From: Campylobacteraceae bacterium
Lineage (GTDB): Bacteria > Campylobacterota > Campylobacteria > Campylobacterales > Sulfurospirillaceae
Assembly: GCA_019162915.1 (NCBI GenBank)
Contig: JAFLKZ010000113.1
Coordinates: forward strand, 60,072-68,952
DNA length: 8,881 nt
Direction of reading: 5' to 3'
Positions 1-7,264 of this stretch are shown piece after piece. Below the pieces are notes generated by a model. That model had not been told where the DNA came from and made no database searches. It was given only the letters and a program-made list of their open reading frames with translations. Both the position numbers and the translations under genes were made by a program. Positions within the stretch are counted from its first letter, which is position 1. Every line of letters begins with the position of its first letter.

Positions 1-731
1 GAACCAAAAGAGTTCACTGTTTTTTCAACAGGCGTCCCCGTAAACGCGATTCTTATAGCATTTGGAAGTGCTGTTCTTAGAGCAGCTCCAAGTTTTGAGT
101 ATTGAGTACGATGAGCCTCGTCGATAAGCACTATAATCTCTTCTTTATCACTGAGTAATTTAAAAGATTCATCATCATTAAATTTTTGCATCATAGTCAT
201 GATGATATCGCTCACATCGTTTGAAAGCTTCTTCTTGAGGTCGTTGCCACTGATGGCGACAGATACTTTTTCCCCGGTTAATGTTGCAGTATCTTCTAGC
301 TGCTCTTCCAAATCACTTCTGTCAACTATAAACAAAATCTTATAATCTTGCATTTGAGCTATATGTCTTGAATGCTTTATTAAAAATACCATTGTTAGTG
401 ATTTACCACTTCCCTGCGTATGCCAGATTACTCCGTTTCTCTCTTCCAGAGTTTTAGCTTCTAGGATTCGCTTTATAGTTTTTTTCACTGCGCGATATTG
501 CTGATAACGACAAACTATTTTTACTCTTTTTCGTCCACTTCCCATCACTATTATAAAATCTTGCATAATCTCAAGTAAATTTTTAGGCTCAAGCATTCCA
601 GCTACTAAGATATCTTGTTCATCACTTCCAAAGTTTTCTAGTGACTTTGGATATGGGTCTTTCCAACTCAAAAAGTGTTCTAGTTTTGAGCTAATCGTTC
701 CTGATTTTGCTTGTGTTCTTGAAGTAACTAC
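1..731 (-). pseudogene. hsdR: hsdR, downstream (translocase) fragment, out of frame and cut by window edge
   Basis: This is the continuation of the type I restriction subunit in a frame different from that of its N-terminal part. It is open from 731 to the window edge, about 243 codons. It begins VVTSRTQAKSGTI, which is the HsdR segment expected to follow the nuclease domain. The superfamily 2 helicase motifs are clear: Walker A TQGSGKS (399-419), Walker B/motif II DEAH (111-122) and motif III TGTP (30-41). In the intact enzyme this ATPase pumps DNA before cleavage. The rest of the translocase and the C-terminal HsdM-binding region lie outside the window. Its first ATG is at 596, inside the domain and without a convincing ribosome site, so independent expression is unlikely. 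It joins the upstream fragment if one base is removed from the A run at 733-738. I am sure of the family but not of whether the shift is real. Confidence 0.88.
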
Positions 732-1344
732 TAAAAAAGTTCGTATTAAAAAGCTTTGAAGCCCCTTCGTTTTGTTCTGTTCCTCTAGCATTCATGTATC
801 GTTTTAACTGATTTACGCCTTCATGCATTGGGTCTGTTATATCTGGGGCTTTACACTCAACCACAACCAAAGGGATGCCATTGACGAAAAGCGTTATATC
901 TGGAATGATCGTCTGAGCGCCATCAACCATAAATTGAGAAATTGCTAAGAATTCATTATTTTCTATATTTTCAAAGTCTATATATCGCACTGTTGGAGAT
1001 TTTGCACCTGTTTCATGATTGAGATCTACGGATGTATTTTCAAGCAAAAGTTCACTGCATGCTAAATTGTTTTCAAAAAGAGAAGATTTGTTGATATTTT
1101 CTAAAGTAGCGATGACCTCGTTTACCTGTTCATCTTTTAGCCATAAACCGTTGATTCTTTTTATGGCGACCTTCAGTTTATCTTTTAGCAATACTTCTTT
1201 GAAGCTAGCTCTATTTAAAAGTGCTTTATCAGTTCTGTGTTTGTTATCACAATCTTCTACAACTAAAGTCTCCCATCCGAGTGCTTTTAGTTGTTCTAAA
1301 AACTTCGATTCTACATATTGTGTTTCTCGGATCCAACTGCTCAT
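691..1344 (-). pseudogene. hsdR: hsdR, N-terminal nuclease fragment, frameshifted
   Basis: This is the N-terminal part of the type I restriction endonuclease R subunit, which acts in the cytoplasm with HsdM and HsdS. I place the start at the ATG at 1344, protein beginning MSSWIRETQ. That ATG overlaps the upstream stop as ATGA and has GGGAG 8 bases upstream. The longer reading uses a TTG at 1359. Counting from the ATG, the PD-(D/E)XK nuclease core is visible: D149 in IIPDITLF, E163 and K165 in VVVECKAP, then Q179 and Y183 of the QxxxY motif. After about residue 203 the frame fails. It reads NTNFFSSYF and stops at 691-693, whereas the next frame continues with normal HsdR sequence. Taking one T out of the six-T run on the coding strand (733-738) gives NFLVVTSRTQ and restores the gene. 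As read, the product is a nuclease domain without its motor. Confidence 0.88.
733..738 (-). other. Frameshift site in hsdR (A6/T6 homopolymer)
   Basis: The six-base run reads AACTTTTTTAGTAGTT on the coding strand. The zero frame goes to a stop 14 codons after the run, and the HsdR sequence resumes in the +1 frame at GTA (731-729). A one-base insertion here, true or a sequencing artefact, explains it. A programmed +1 shift is possible, but I see no stimulatory stop codon or structure next to the run. Confidence 0.75.
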
Positions 1345-2687
1345 GTGATTATCTCCCAATGTCCACCTTTGGCACCACCGACCCTATTTATATAGCCATT
1401 ATCTTTGAGTGACTTGATATGTTTTTCTATCGCTGTAGTGCTTATGCCAAGTTCTATAGCTATTTTAGTAATTGCGATTTTTGGATTATTTTGTATGAGC
1501 TTCATGATAGCCTGTTGCGTTTCACCCAACTTTTCACCCAACTTTTCACCCAACCTATTTCCGACCTTATCACCCAAGTTATTAAAATCAAACTCCACCC
1601 ACAAACCATTTTGCCATCTAAAATTTGGTGTGATACCATTAAACTTTTGTGATTCTTCTATGATTTTTTCTATCCCTCTTCCCCAAGATTCTATATATCC
1701 AGCCAAGAAAAAAGGATATGCAATTGCAGGGTTAAAAGGCTCCGATGAGTGTTTATGTTTAAGCGTTTCAAGCGTCCATTGCGCCGGTAATTCTCCCGCG
1801 TTCCACATGAGTAGCTTATCATCATACACACTTATTTGGATACTGTTTTGTGAGGCATAGTCTTTATGCACTACAGCATTGACAAGTGCCTCCCTAAATG
1901 CAAGTTCAGAGACAGGAAAACTCTCAACTCGCTGGATTCCTTCATAAGTAATAATCGCTTTGAGATATTTTGTAAAAATCAAGTCCATGGTTTTATCCAC
2001 TTGCTGAAATAAGTTTCCTCCCACTTGATCTTGATAAACAAGGTCGCTATCAGATTTAAAATATCCTATTTTTATCGTGCTTCCCGTTACATACTTTTGT
2101 GGATCTTTAGAAAAGAGTAGCGTAGTTGCGCGTTTGAGATAATCTCCCTCTCTTAAGTGAAGCTTGTCGATAAGTGTCTCATCGCTCTCTTTTAAAAGCT
2201 CTGCATCTATTCTTTTTTTCTTATTAGCTTTTTCTCTAAATAGCTCTATGGCATAGTGGTCCAAATCTTTAAAACCAAAATACGGAACCGGTACACCATC
2301 CCATTTTTTGCCTTGTTTTCTCAAAAGAAATTTATCGAGTGCAGCTCCTTTGAGTTCTTGAGTACTACTTCCGCTTCTGTAATAATATGAAGCTTTATAG
2401 CTTATAGGATACGGATAGTTTTCGGTGATGATTTCAACATACTCTTTTCCATCTTCTACATGTAAGTTTACATCAACCATCACACCTAAAATATCTCTTA
2501 CTTTGTTTGGAATATCTTCTAGTAGTTTTTTGGCATTATCTATTCCAACGATTTCGCCATCGTCATTTACTCCTATGTAAAGCTTTCCACCATCACTGTT
2601 TGCGAAGGCACAAATCCACTTAATGTACTCATCTTTCCATAATTGTTTAAATTCGATGTTTTGGGATTCGTTGATTTGTAGTCTCAT
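1341..2687 (-). CDS. AlbA_2 (Schlafen) / GHKL ATPase / winged-helix protein linked to type I R-M
   Basis: This 448-residue protein belongs to the group often labelled ATP-binding protein, RecG-like or transcriptional regulator. The N-terminal Schlafen AlbA_2 domain spans about residues 7-125, with NIEFKQ, ICAFANSDGGKLYIGVNDDG and the HYRSGSST-like segment YYRSGSST. A GHKL-type ATPase region follows, with the N-box E266ALVNAVVH (N270, H274) and a glycine-rich YIESWGRGIEKI at 331-342. Residues 372-389 form a four-residue repeat linker, and residues about 390-443 form a winged helix (IAIELGISTTAIEKHIKSL). The start at 2687 has AGAGGG upstream and overlaps the hsdS stop as ATGA, and its own stop overlaps the hsdR start. 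It therefore sits inside the operon, as the R-linked ORFs of Campylobacter type I loci do. DNA or RNA binding with ATP-dependent regulation or accessory defence is inference. The reading frame is intact although both hsdM and hsdR are broken. Confidence 0.85.
   Translation of the reverse strand: MRLQINESQNIEFKQLWKDEYIKWICAFANSDGGKLYIGVNDDGEIVGIDNAKKLLEDIPNKVRDILGVMVDVNLHVEDGKEYVEIITENYPYPISYKASYYYRSGSSTQELKGAALDKFLLRKQGKKWDGVPVPYFGFKDLDHYAIELFREKANKKKRIDAELLKESDETLIDKLHLREGDYLKRATTLLFSKDPQKYVTGSTIKIGYFKSDSDLVYQDQVGGNLFQQVDKTMDLIFTKYLKAIITYEGIQRVESFPVSELAFREALVNAVVHKDYASQNSIQISVYDDKLLMWNAGELPAQWTLETLKHKHSSEPFNPAIAYPFFLAGYIESWGRGIEKIIEESQKFNGITPNFRWQNGLWVEFDFNNLGDKVGNRLGEKLGEKLGETQQAIMKLIQNNPKIAITKIAIELGISTTAIEKHIKSLKDNGYINRVGGAKGGHWEIIT
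1521..1574 (-). repeat. In-frame 12-bp tandem repeat (GEKL-type linker)
   Basis: Codons 372-389 of the AlbA-type gene encode GDKV, GNRL, GEKL, GEKL and GE. The last two and a half units are near-identical at the DNA level (GGTGAAAAGTTG, 1527-1550), while the first two have diverged. The unit is a multiple of three, so copy changes would alter linker length between the ATPase and the winged helix without shifting the frame. Confidence 0.8.
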
Positions 2688-3928
2688 ATATTTGCCCTCT
2701 CTTTGCCACTAAGTAAATCATTCATCAAACCTTTTTTTAGCTCTTTTAGTTTGGCTAGGTTTGTTTCTTCTGTTTGGATTTTTTTGTCTTGGGTCGTAAG
2801 GATTTTAGAAATTTCTTTTTGTTCTTCTATTAATGGCAAAGTTAATTTTATACTTGCATATTCATTAGCATTAATTCCAGGTTGTCCTGTTCTTGCTGAA
2901 TATGTTTGCACCCAAGACCAGTATCTACTTGTCTCTGTAATAGCTTTTAAATAACCAACAACAAGTTTTTTAGGGTTAGGATGAAATTTTATCAAGAATC
3001 CTGCAAAAACTAATTTCCCATCTTTTGGATTATATAAATATGTTTTTCCAGTTGTATTTCCAGTTCGTGCAAAAACAATATCACCTTCTTCAAGTGTGTA
3101 ATTTTCAATATCATCAGTGATTACAGATTTTTTATCATGTTCGATAAAATGACCACTTTCATCTATATCTGTTATTCTTAGATATGTTGGTAAAGAGTAT
3201 GAATAATCTACAGCCGGAGCATTAACACCGTATTGCCCATTACCAACTATACATTTTTTAAGGTTTGTAATCCCCCACTCCGCTGGAATCAATCCAAGTT
3301 CGCTTTGTTTGTAGGTGTGGGTTTGTGGGGTTCTGATTTTGCCATTTTGGTCGATACCGTTGGTTAGCAAGTCGTGCATCAGTCCTTTTTTGATATTTTT
3401 TTCTTTATCGATAAGCTTCTGAGTTGCTTCGATTGTTTTATCTAAAGTGGATAAGATTTTGGCTATTTTTTGTTGCTCTATTTTTTCTTTTGGCAATATG
3501 AGTTTATATGATTGCAAATCTTTAAATGACACACGAGGCATTTTAGTGCCATATGAAAATCTATCTGCATAAGATAAAAATCTACTCATATGAATTACAT
3601 AAAAAATGAATTTTTCATCAATATTTTTTTTCGCTTCAAGTACTAATAATTCAGATGTAGAAGCTCCATTAAAATTTGCAAACCAAAATTTTTGCAGATA
3701 AGGTCTTAATTTTCCAAATAAAATATTCCCACAAGTAAATTGTATTTTATCTTTTGGAAAATCATTAGCCCAGCTATTGAGAACTAGTTTACCTGTGCCT
3801 TGTTCTATATTTTCTAAATCAATTATTGGAATCTCACGCGTAGCTTCAGCCTTTTTAGTTTTATTACTGAGAATATCTTTTAAGATAGCATTCTTCCATC
3901 CATCAGGCACATTCATAACTTCACTCAT
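2684..3928 (-). CDS. hsdS: Type I restriction-modification specificity subunit HsdS
   Basis: This 414-residue subunit reads the bipartite DNA target for the HsdM methylase and HsdR nuclease. It has the usual two-fold layout. TRD1 covers about residues 8-143, starting VPDGWKNAILKDIL. A central conserved helix covers about 144-190 (LPKEKIEQQKIAKIL to KKGLMHDLLTNG). TRD2 covers about 210-363, opening SELGLIPAEWGITNL. A C-terminal conserved helix covers about 364-409 (LPLIEEQKEISKIL to KKGLMNDLLSGK). The two helices are visibly internal copies and set the spacing between the half-sites. The length is normal for the family and the frame is uninterrupted. The start at 3928 overlaps the hsdM stop as ATGA with only a weak ribosome site, so translation probably depends on coupling. 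The target sequence cannot be predicted from the TRDs by eye. Confidence 0.95.
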   Translation of the reverse strand: MSEVMNVPDGWKNAILKDILSNKTKKAEATREIPIIDLENIEQGTGKLVLNSWANDFPKDKIQFTCGNILFGKLRPYLQKFWFANFNGASTSELLVLEAKKNIDEKFIFYVIHMSRFLSYADRFSYGTKMPRVSFKDLQSYKLILPKEKIEQQKIAKILSTLDKTIEATQKLIDKEKNIKKGLMHDLLTNGIDQNGKIRTPQTHTYKQSELGLIPAEWGITNLKKCIVGNGQYGVNAPAVDYSYSLPTYLRITDIDESGHFIEHDKKSVITDDIENYTLEEGDIVFARTGNTTGKTYLYNPKDGKLVFAGFLIKFHPNPKKLVVGYLKAITETSRYWSWVQTYSARTGQPGINANEYASIKLTLPLIEEQKEISKILTTQDKKIQTEETNLAKLKELKKGLMNDLLSGKERANI

Positions 3929-5409
3929 TGATATCCAAGTTCCGTTAAAAATGCTTTTATCTCTTTGGTTGCCGTGTCTCGTTCATCTTCTATCTCTGCC
4001 AAACTCACTTGGTATTTATCCCAAAGGTTTTCTATGTTTGCGATGATGGCTTGTTTTTTCTCACTTAGGTATCTTTGCGCTATTTGCAAAGCATCATTTT
4101 TGAATTGTTCTACTACTAGAGGTTTTGCATCAGCTATATTTATAAATATTTTTTCTTTAAACTCCGCCATTTTATCTCTCGTAACTACTTTGTCGTTTTC
4201 CTCTTTGGCTGATTTTAACTTTTTAAGTAGCTCCATATACTTTACATGTAGAGTCAACGCCTCTTTATCTAGTAAAGCTACAAAGTCACTGCTACTTAAA
4301 AAACTATCGCTTAAAAGGTTGTAGTCATAACCACTATTTTTTATGGACTTGATGGTAAATTTATTTGCATCCCACCATGAAGCGAAGATGCCTCTGATTT
4401 TAAAGCGGTCTATCACTTCATGAGTTGTTTTTGTAAATGCTTTTTCTATGAGAGCATAGCCCTCAACATAGAGTGTGGCTATATCGCTAGAGTCAACATC
4501 AACAAGGGATTGATACTCATCATACCATGTGGAGATTACATGTAGAACCATCACATCTGTGTTTTTAAAGCCTTTTGAGGACTCTAGCACTTCTCTGATG
4601 TTTTGCTTGGCTTGTATGATTTCTGTAAATTTATAATAATTTTCATCTTTTGATTGAAAGATGTCATTTGGCGTTAATTGATAGCTAGCAGTCAAAACGC
4701 TGTTCCATTCAACTTTTGGAATCCCGCCTCGTAGATGTGCTTTTACATCATGAGGTTCTGATGGTGGCGTGTTGTCTACATAGCGCCGTATATTTAGATT
4801 AAAATCTTCTTTTTCTAACTCTTTAATGCTGACAAGTTTTGAGTAGTTAGGAAGCTCTAGTACATTTTGATATACGAAGTTGATTTTTTCTATATCTTCG
4901 GCTCTTAAGTGGTTTTGATTTTTTCCCTCATTGTACTCTCTGTCTGCATTGACGAAAAGGATTTTGTCATCCTTTTTTGCTTTGTTGATGATGAGCAATG
5001 AAGCTGGTATGCCTGTGCCGTAAAATAACCCCGATGGTAAACCGATGACTGCTTCAAGTATTCCAAGCTCTTTGATGAGATGTTCTCTAAATTTCCCCTC
5101 TTCGCTCCCACGAAATAGAACTCCATGTGGCATAACTACGCCCATTTTTCCACTACTTTTAAGAGATGCAATCATATGCTGAACAAACATATAATCACCC
5201 TTTTTCCCACCCTCAGGCATAAAATGAGAAAAACGCTCTTTGAAAGTCATATCTGCTTTTTTATAGTTTTGAGAGAAAGGAGGATTTGCTATAACTCTAT
5301 CAAACTGCATTAGTTGACCGTCTTTTGTGTGAAGCGGTTTTTCTAGTGTATCTTCGTTCTTTATGTCTGCATTTGATATGCCGTGTAAAATCATATTCAT
5401 CTTACACAT
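3925..5409 (-). pseudogene. hsdM: hsdM, C-terminal part (catalytic motif IV and extension) after an in-frame amber
   Basis: This is the second part of the type I N6-adenine methyltransferase, in the same frame as the upstream part. It starts MCKMNMILHGI and carries the catalytic motif IV ANPPFSQ at residues 41-47, followed by the FxGxEExFR-like and GLPSGLFYGTGIPASLLI segments of the N6 MTase fold. From about residue 215, after HLRGGIPKVEWN, comes a long mostly helical extension typical of the larger HsdM type. The ATG at 5409 lies two codons after the amber (TAG GCG ATG). Its only upstream purine stretch is AGG almost touching it, so any initiation would be by restart after termination. Alone this piece lacks the SAM-binding motif I. 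Its stop overlaps the hsdS start. Read through, the full protein would be 739 residues, longer than EcoKI-type HsdM but usual for this extended type. Confidence 0.88.
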
Positions 5410-5412
5410 CGC

Positions 5413-5415
5413 CTA
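5413..5415 (-). other. Nonsense (amber) codon inside hsdM
   Basis: On the coding strand the context is ACT ACC TAG GCG ATG TGT. The codons on both sides belong to one conserved HsdM segment, between SAM motif I and catalytic motif IV. No base insertion or deletion is needed to restore the protein. Confidence 0.85.
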
Positions 5416-6144
5416 GGTAGTTGCTATGGCATCTTGGCCACTGAGTGAAAAGTCATTGGAGTTATATATCTCTTTGATATGCTCTTTTGCTTGGATAAGC
5501 ATACCACCGCTTCCAACTGTCGGATCATAAATGCTCATGCCGGGTTTTGGATCAAGGATTTTAACCAGTAGCGTAACCACTCCACTTGGTGTATAAAACT
5601 CTCCTGCTTTTTTACCAGCGCTGTCTGCAAAGTACTTAATTAGGTATTCATAAGCTGCACCTAGTAGATCTGGAAATTCAAAATCTTCATCACGTAAACG
5701 AATCTTGTCAAAGTGCTGAATGAGTTCTTGGAGTTTGGCATCAGGTATTTTGGAATTACCTACTTTTTTATTGAAGTTAATATGCTTTAATACATCTTCA
5801 AGTGATGATATATTTGCTTCTTCTATTGCTATCAGCGCAGTATTTAGATTCTCACCTATGTTCTTTTTGAGGTGCCTTAGCGCTTCCCATCTGCCATTTT
5901 TTGGGATTGTAAAAGTAAATTTATGATTTTTTAGAAGTATCTCCATGGTAGCATCGTCATGACCATCATTTTTGTAGTTATCGCTTACTTTATTGTACTC
6001 AACGTCGTACTGGTCTGAAAGACGCTTTAAAAAAAGCATACCAAAAATATATTCTTTAAATTCGCTTGCTTCCATCTTTCCACGAAGTATATCAGCGGCG
6101 CTAAAAAGATGTTGTTCTAGTTGGGACAAAGTGAGTTTATTCAT
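5413..6144 (-). pseudogene. hsdM: hsdM, N-terminal part ending at an in-frame amber codon
   Basis: This is the first 243 codons of the type I DNA methyltransferase subunit. It holds the helical HsdM N-terminal domain (residues about 5-130, LSQLEQHLFSAADILRG and FKEYIFGMLFLKRLSDQ). The start of the N6-MTase domain follows, with AGEFYTPSGVV (180-190) and the SAM-binding motif I DPTVGSGG (207-214). The frame stops at GQDAIATT followed by TAG (5415-5413) and continues in the same frame with AMCKMNMILHG, so the break is a nonsense codon rather than a frameshift. HsdM proteins normally have an aromatic residue at this point, and TAC, TAT or TGG each become TAG by one substitution. The start at 6144 fits the family N-terminus, though no strong Shine-Dalgarno is present. 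It is the first gene of the operon. Confidence 0.88.
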
Positions 6145-6205
6145 TTAAAACCATTCATTTAATGTGATTCTTTATTATAGACGCTTGGGGCTGAAAGAAA
6201 GTTTT
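6145..6205 (-). promoter_or_regulatory. Probable hsdM operon promoter
   Basis: A perfect TATAAT lies on the minus strand at 6179-6174. It is 30 bases upstream of the hsdM ATG, which would give a leader of roughly 20-25 bases. No good TTGACA box is found 16-18 bases further up; the region there reads ACTTTC in a T-rich stretch. Weak or absent -35 boxes are common in Campylobacterota. The leader has no clear Shine-Dalgarno. Confidence 0.5.
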
Positions 6206-6256
6206 TAATATAGATTTCTCATTTTCCATTCATCCAGATTTGCATAGTTAGATAGC

Positions 6257-6285
6257 CTAATTATTAAAAATGTTTACTTTTAATT
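6257..6285 (+). repeat. Diverged partial copy of the 6684-6717 inverted repeat
   Basis: This stretch, starting CTAATTATTAAAAATG, matches 6684-6712 at 24 of 29 aligned positions by my count. Four of the five differences are transitions. The second arm is degraded, so it would no longer fold well. Confidence 0.5.
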
Positions 6286-6683
6286 TCTTATAGCAGTATA
6301 TCCAGATGCTTGGACAGCATAGTGTCTAAGTGTCAAACAAATAGTAGGACTAGCCATATATTTTAAATAAATAGATTTGCACTTCACTTAACAATGCCTC
6401 TTACAAATTTTTATTGAAAATCCAAATAACTTGTATTATTGTTTTTATTTTAATATAGAACCAATATTAGCAAAGATATTTTGCCCAATAAAGAAGAATG
6501 GCGGATTATTTGGCTGATTATAAATACCTATAATAAAGTCTTTATGTTAAATATTTTTGATATAAAGTAAACATATTGGCGGATATTTATAGATTTCAAA
6601 ATCAAGTATCTATACTCCACTTTATAAGCTATCTTAACTAGCGCATTTTTAAACTTTTGAAACCAAAAACATTCAAATTTACG

Positions 6684-6717
6684 CTAATTATTGAAAATGT
6701 TTGTTTTCAATAATTAG
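6684..6717. repeat. 14-bp perfect inverted repeat, 6-base loop
   Basis: CTAATTATTGAAAA (6684-6697) faces TTTTCAATAATTAG (6704-6717) across TGTTTG. The arms are almost pure A+T and no T tract follows on either strand, so a Rho-independent terminator is unlikely. A protein-binding dyad or an element end are alternatives. Confidence 0.8.
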
Positions 6718-6726
6718 ATATTTTGC

Positions 6727-6746
6727 TGAAAGTGCCTACTTTAGGG
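6727..6746 (+). repeat. 20-bp direct repeat, copy 1
   Basis: TGAAAGTGCCTACTTTAGGG here is matched by 7329-7348 at 19 of 20 bases (C/T at position 13), in the same orientation, 602 bp apart. Between the copies lie the compound hairpin and the 85-codon gene. Each copy contains CCTA and TAGG as a small imperfect dyad. Confidence 0.8.
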
Positions 6747-6855
6747 CTTTAGTAAAATTAAGGTACTATTTTTTAAGGTTAAACGCTGAAAAATGGCATT
6801 TTATTAGTGAAATGGTTTAAGAAATGAAAAATAATGAGGGTATTTTGGCTTAAGG

Positions 6856-6912
6856 TTAAAAGGCTGGGTTCGGCAATGATAGCCGAAATTACAATTTCAA
6901 CCAGCCTTTTAA
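6856..6912. repeat. Compound hairpin: 12-bp outer stem with nested 6-bp stem
   Basis: TTAAAAGGCTGG (6856-6867) pairs with CCAGCCTTTTAA (6901-6912). Inside it TTCGGC (6869-6874) pairs with GCCGAA (6882-6887) over a 7-base loop, and a small GAAATT/AATTTC dyad (6885-6890, 6893-6898) partly competes with it. It lies just downstream of the 85-codon gene on the minus strand, where the G+C-rich foot followed by TTTTAA could act as a terminator. It is symmetrical enough to work in both directions. A structured RNA, or a folded single-strand recombination or replication site, are other readings. Confidence 0.65.
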
Positions 6913-6914
6913 AA

Positions 6915-6943
6915 GCAGTACGTCAGCAGTACAGACATTGACG
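6915..6943. repeat. Short GCAGTAC direct repeat with CGTCA/TGACG dyad
   Basis: GCAGTAC occurs at 6915-6921 and 6926-6932, 11 bp apart start to start (about one helical turn). CGTCA (6921-6925) faces TGACG (6939-6943). This sits between the compound hairpin and the stop of the 85-codon gene and may be a protein-binding site. Confidence 0.4.
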
Positions 6944-6965
6944 CAATCAACTATCTTTTTCTAAT

Positions 6966-7223
6966 TCATAGCCCACACTTTTGAAGTCTTAAAGCTCTAT
7001 CGCTATCCTTGCAAGGTTTATTAACTGAATGTATGACGTGACAACTCACGCCCTCATTAATAGTCATTAAATCTGAAAACATAGCAACGCCTTTTTTACC
7101 GCCTGATTGAAGTAGAACTAAATCACCGTCAAGCACTGGCATATCTTCATCAATGATAAGGCTATCATTCTCTTTGATGATGTCTAAGAATTGTAAATCT
7201 ATGGAAGCAGTAATAAAGTACAT
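6966..7223 (-). CDS. Small unrecognised protein, 85 aa
   Basis: I do not recognise this gene. I choose the ATG at 7223 because AAAAAGGG stands 5 bases upstream of it. The frame opens as far as 7298, but the added 25 residues have no ribosome site. The product begins MYFITASIDLQFLDII, is acidic in its first half, and contains the segment MPVLDGDLVLLQSGGKKG around residues 28-45. The DGDLVLL stretch recalls the LexA/UmuD-like S24 fold, but I cannot place the catalytic Ser and Lys at the family spacing, so I do not call it a peptidase. The C-terminal half has two cysteines and basic residues. There is no signal peptide or membrane segment. It stands alone, separated from both the R-M operon and the relaxase gene, with a hairpin just after its stop. 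It could be a small regulator or antitoxin-like protein of a mobile element, but that is a guess. Confidence 0.5.
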   Translation of the reverse strand: MYFITASIDLQFLDIIKENDSLIIDEDMPVLDGDLVLLQSGGKKGVAMFSDLMTINEGVSCHVIHSVNKPCKDSDRALRLQKCGL

Positions 7224-7264
7224 GGAAACCCTTTTTAATAAAATTTTGGAACTCAAAACAGACC

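Larger units (their letters stand above)
6145..6965. other. A+T-rich non-coding stretch upstream of hsdM
   Basis: I find no credible gene on either strand here. What it holds is the hsdM promoter, and the imperfect triplet GGCGGATTAT (6500-6509), GGCTGATTAT (6512-6521) and GGCGGATATT (6578-6587). It also holds ATGTTTACTTT at 6270-6280 with its reverse complement at 6564-6574, a perfect 14-bp inverted repeat, the motif TTAAGGTTAAA twice (6773-6783, 6850-6860), and a compound hairpin. The mix looks like decayed or intercalated mobile DNA rather than a simple promoter region. Confidence 0.6.

Noticed and set aside
1019..1348. Plus-strand open frame opposite hsdR
   Set aside because: It lies wholly antisense to a clear nuclease domain, has no ribosome site of note, and its product is low-complexity Ser/Leu/Phe sequence typical of a reverse-strand shadow.
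1405..1860. Plus-strand 151-codon frame opposite the AlbA-type gene
   Set aside because: It is an antisense shadow of a well-supported gene. Its NFSPNFSPNL repeat is simply the complement of the GEKL repeat.
3965..4324. Plus-strand 119-codon frame opposite hsdM
   Set aside because: It is antisense to the helical C-terminal extension of HsdM, with no family resemblance and no ribosome site.
4905..5126. Minus-strand 73-codon frame inside hsdM
   Set aside because: It overlaps the conserved hsdM catalytic region in another frame and looks like chance.
5413..5415. Pyrrolysine or selenocysteine-type recoding of the hsdM stop
   Set aside because: TAG could only be pyrrolysine, which is not expected in this kind of bacterium. 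No downstream structure is evident and HsdM has no known use for it.
6458..6570. Plus-strand frame reading ...PNKEEWRIIWLIINTYNKVF...
   Set aside because: It is only about 35 codons, has no start codon in a suitable place and no known family. I treat it as chance in A+T-rich DNA.
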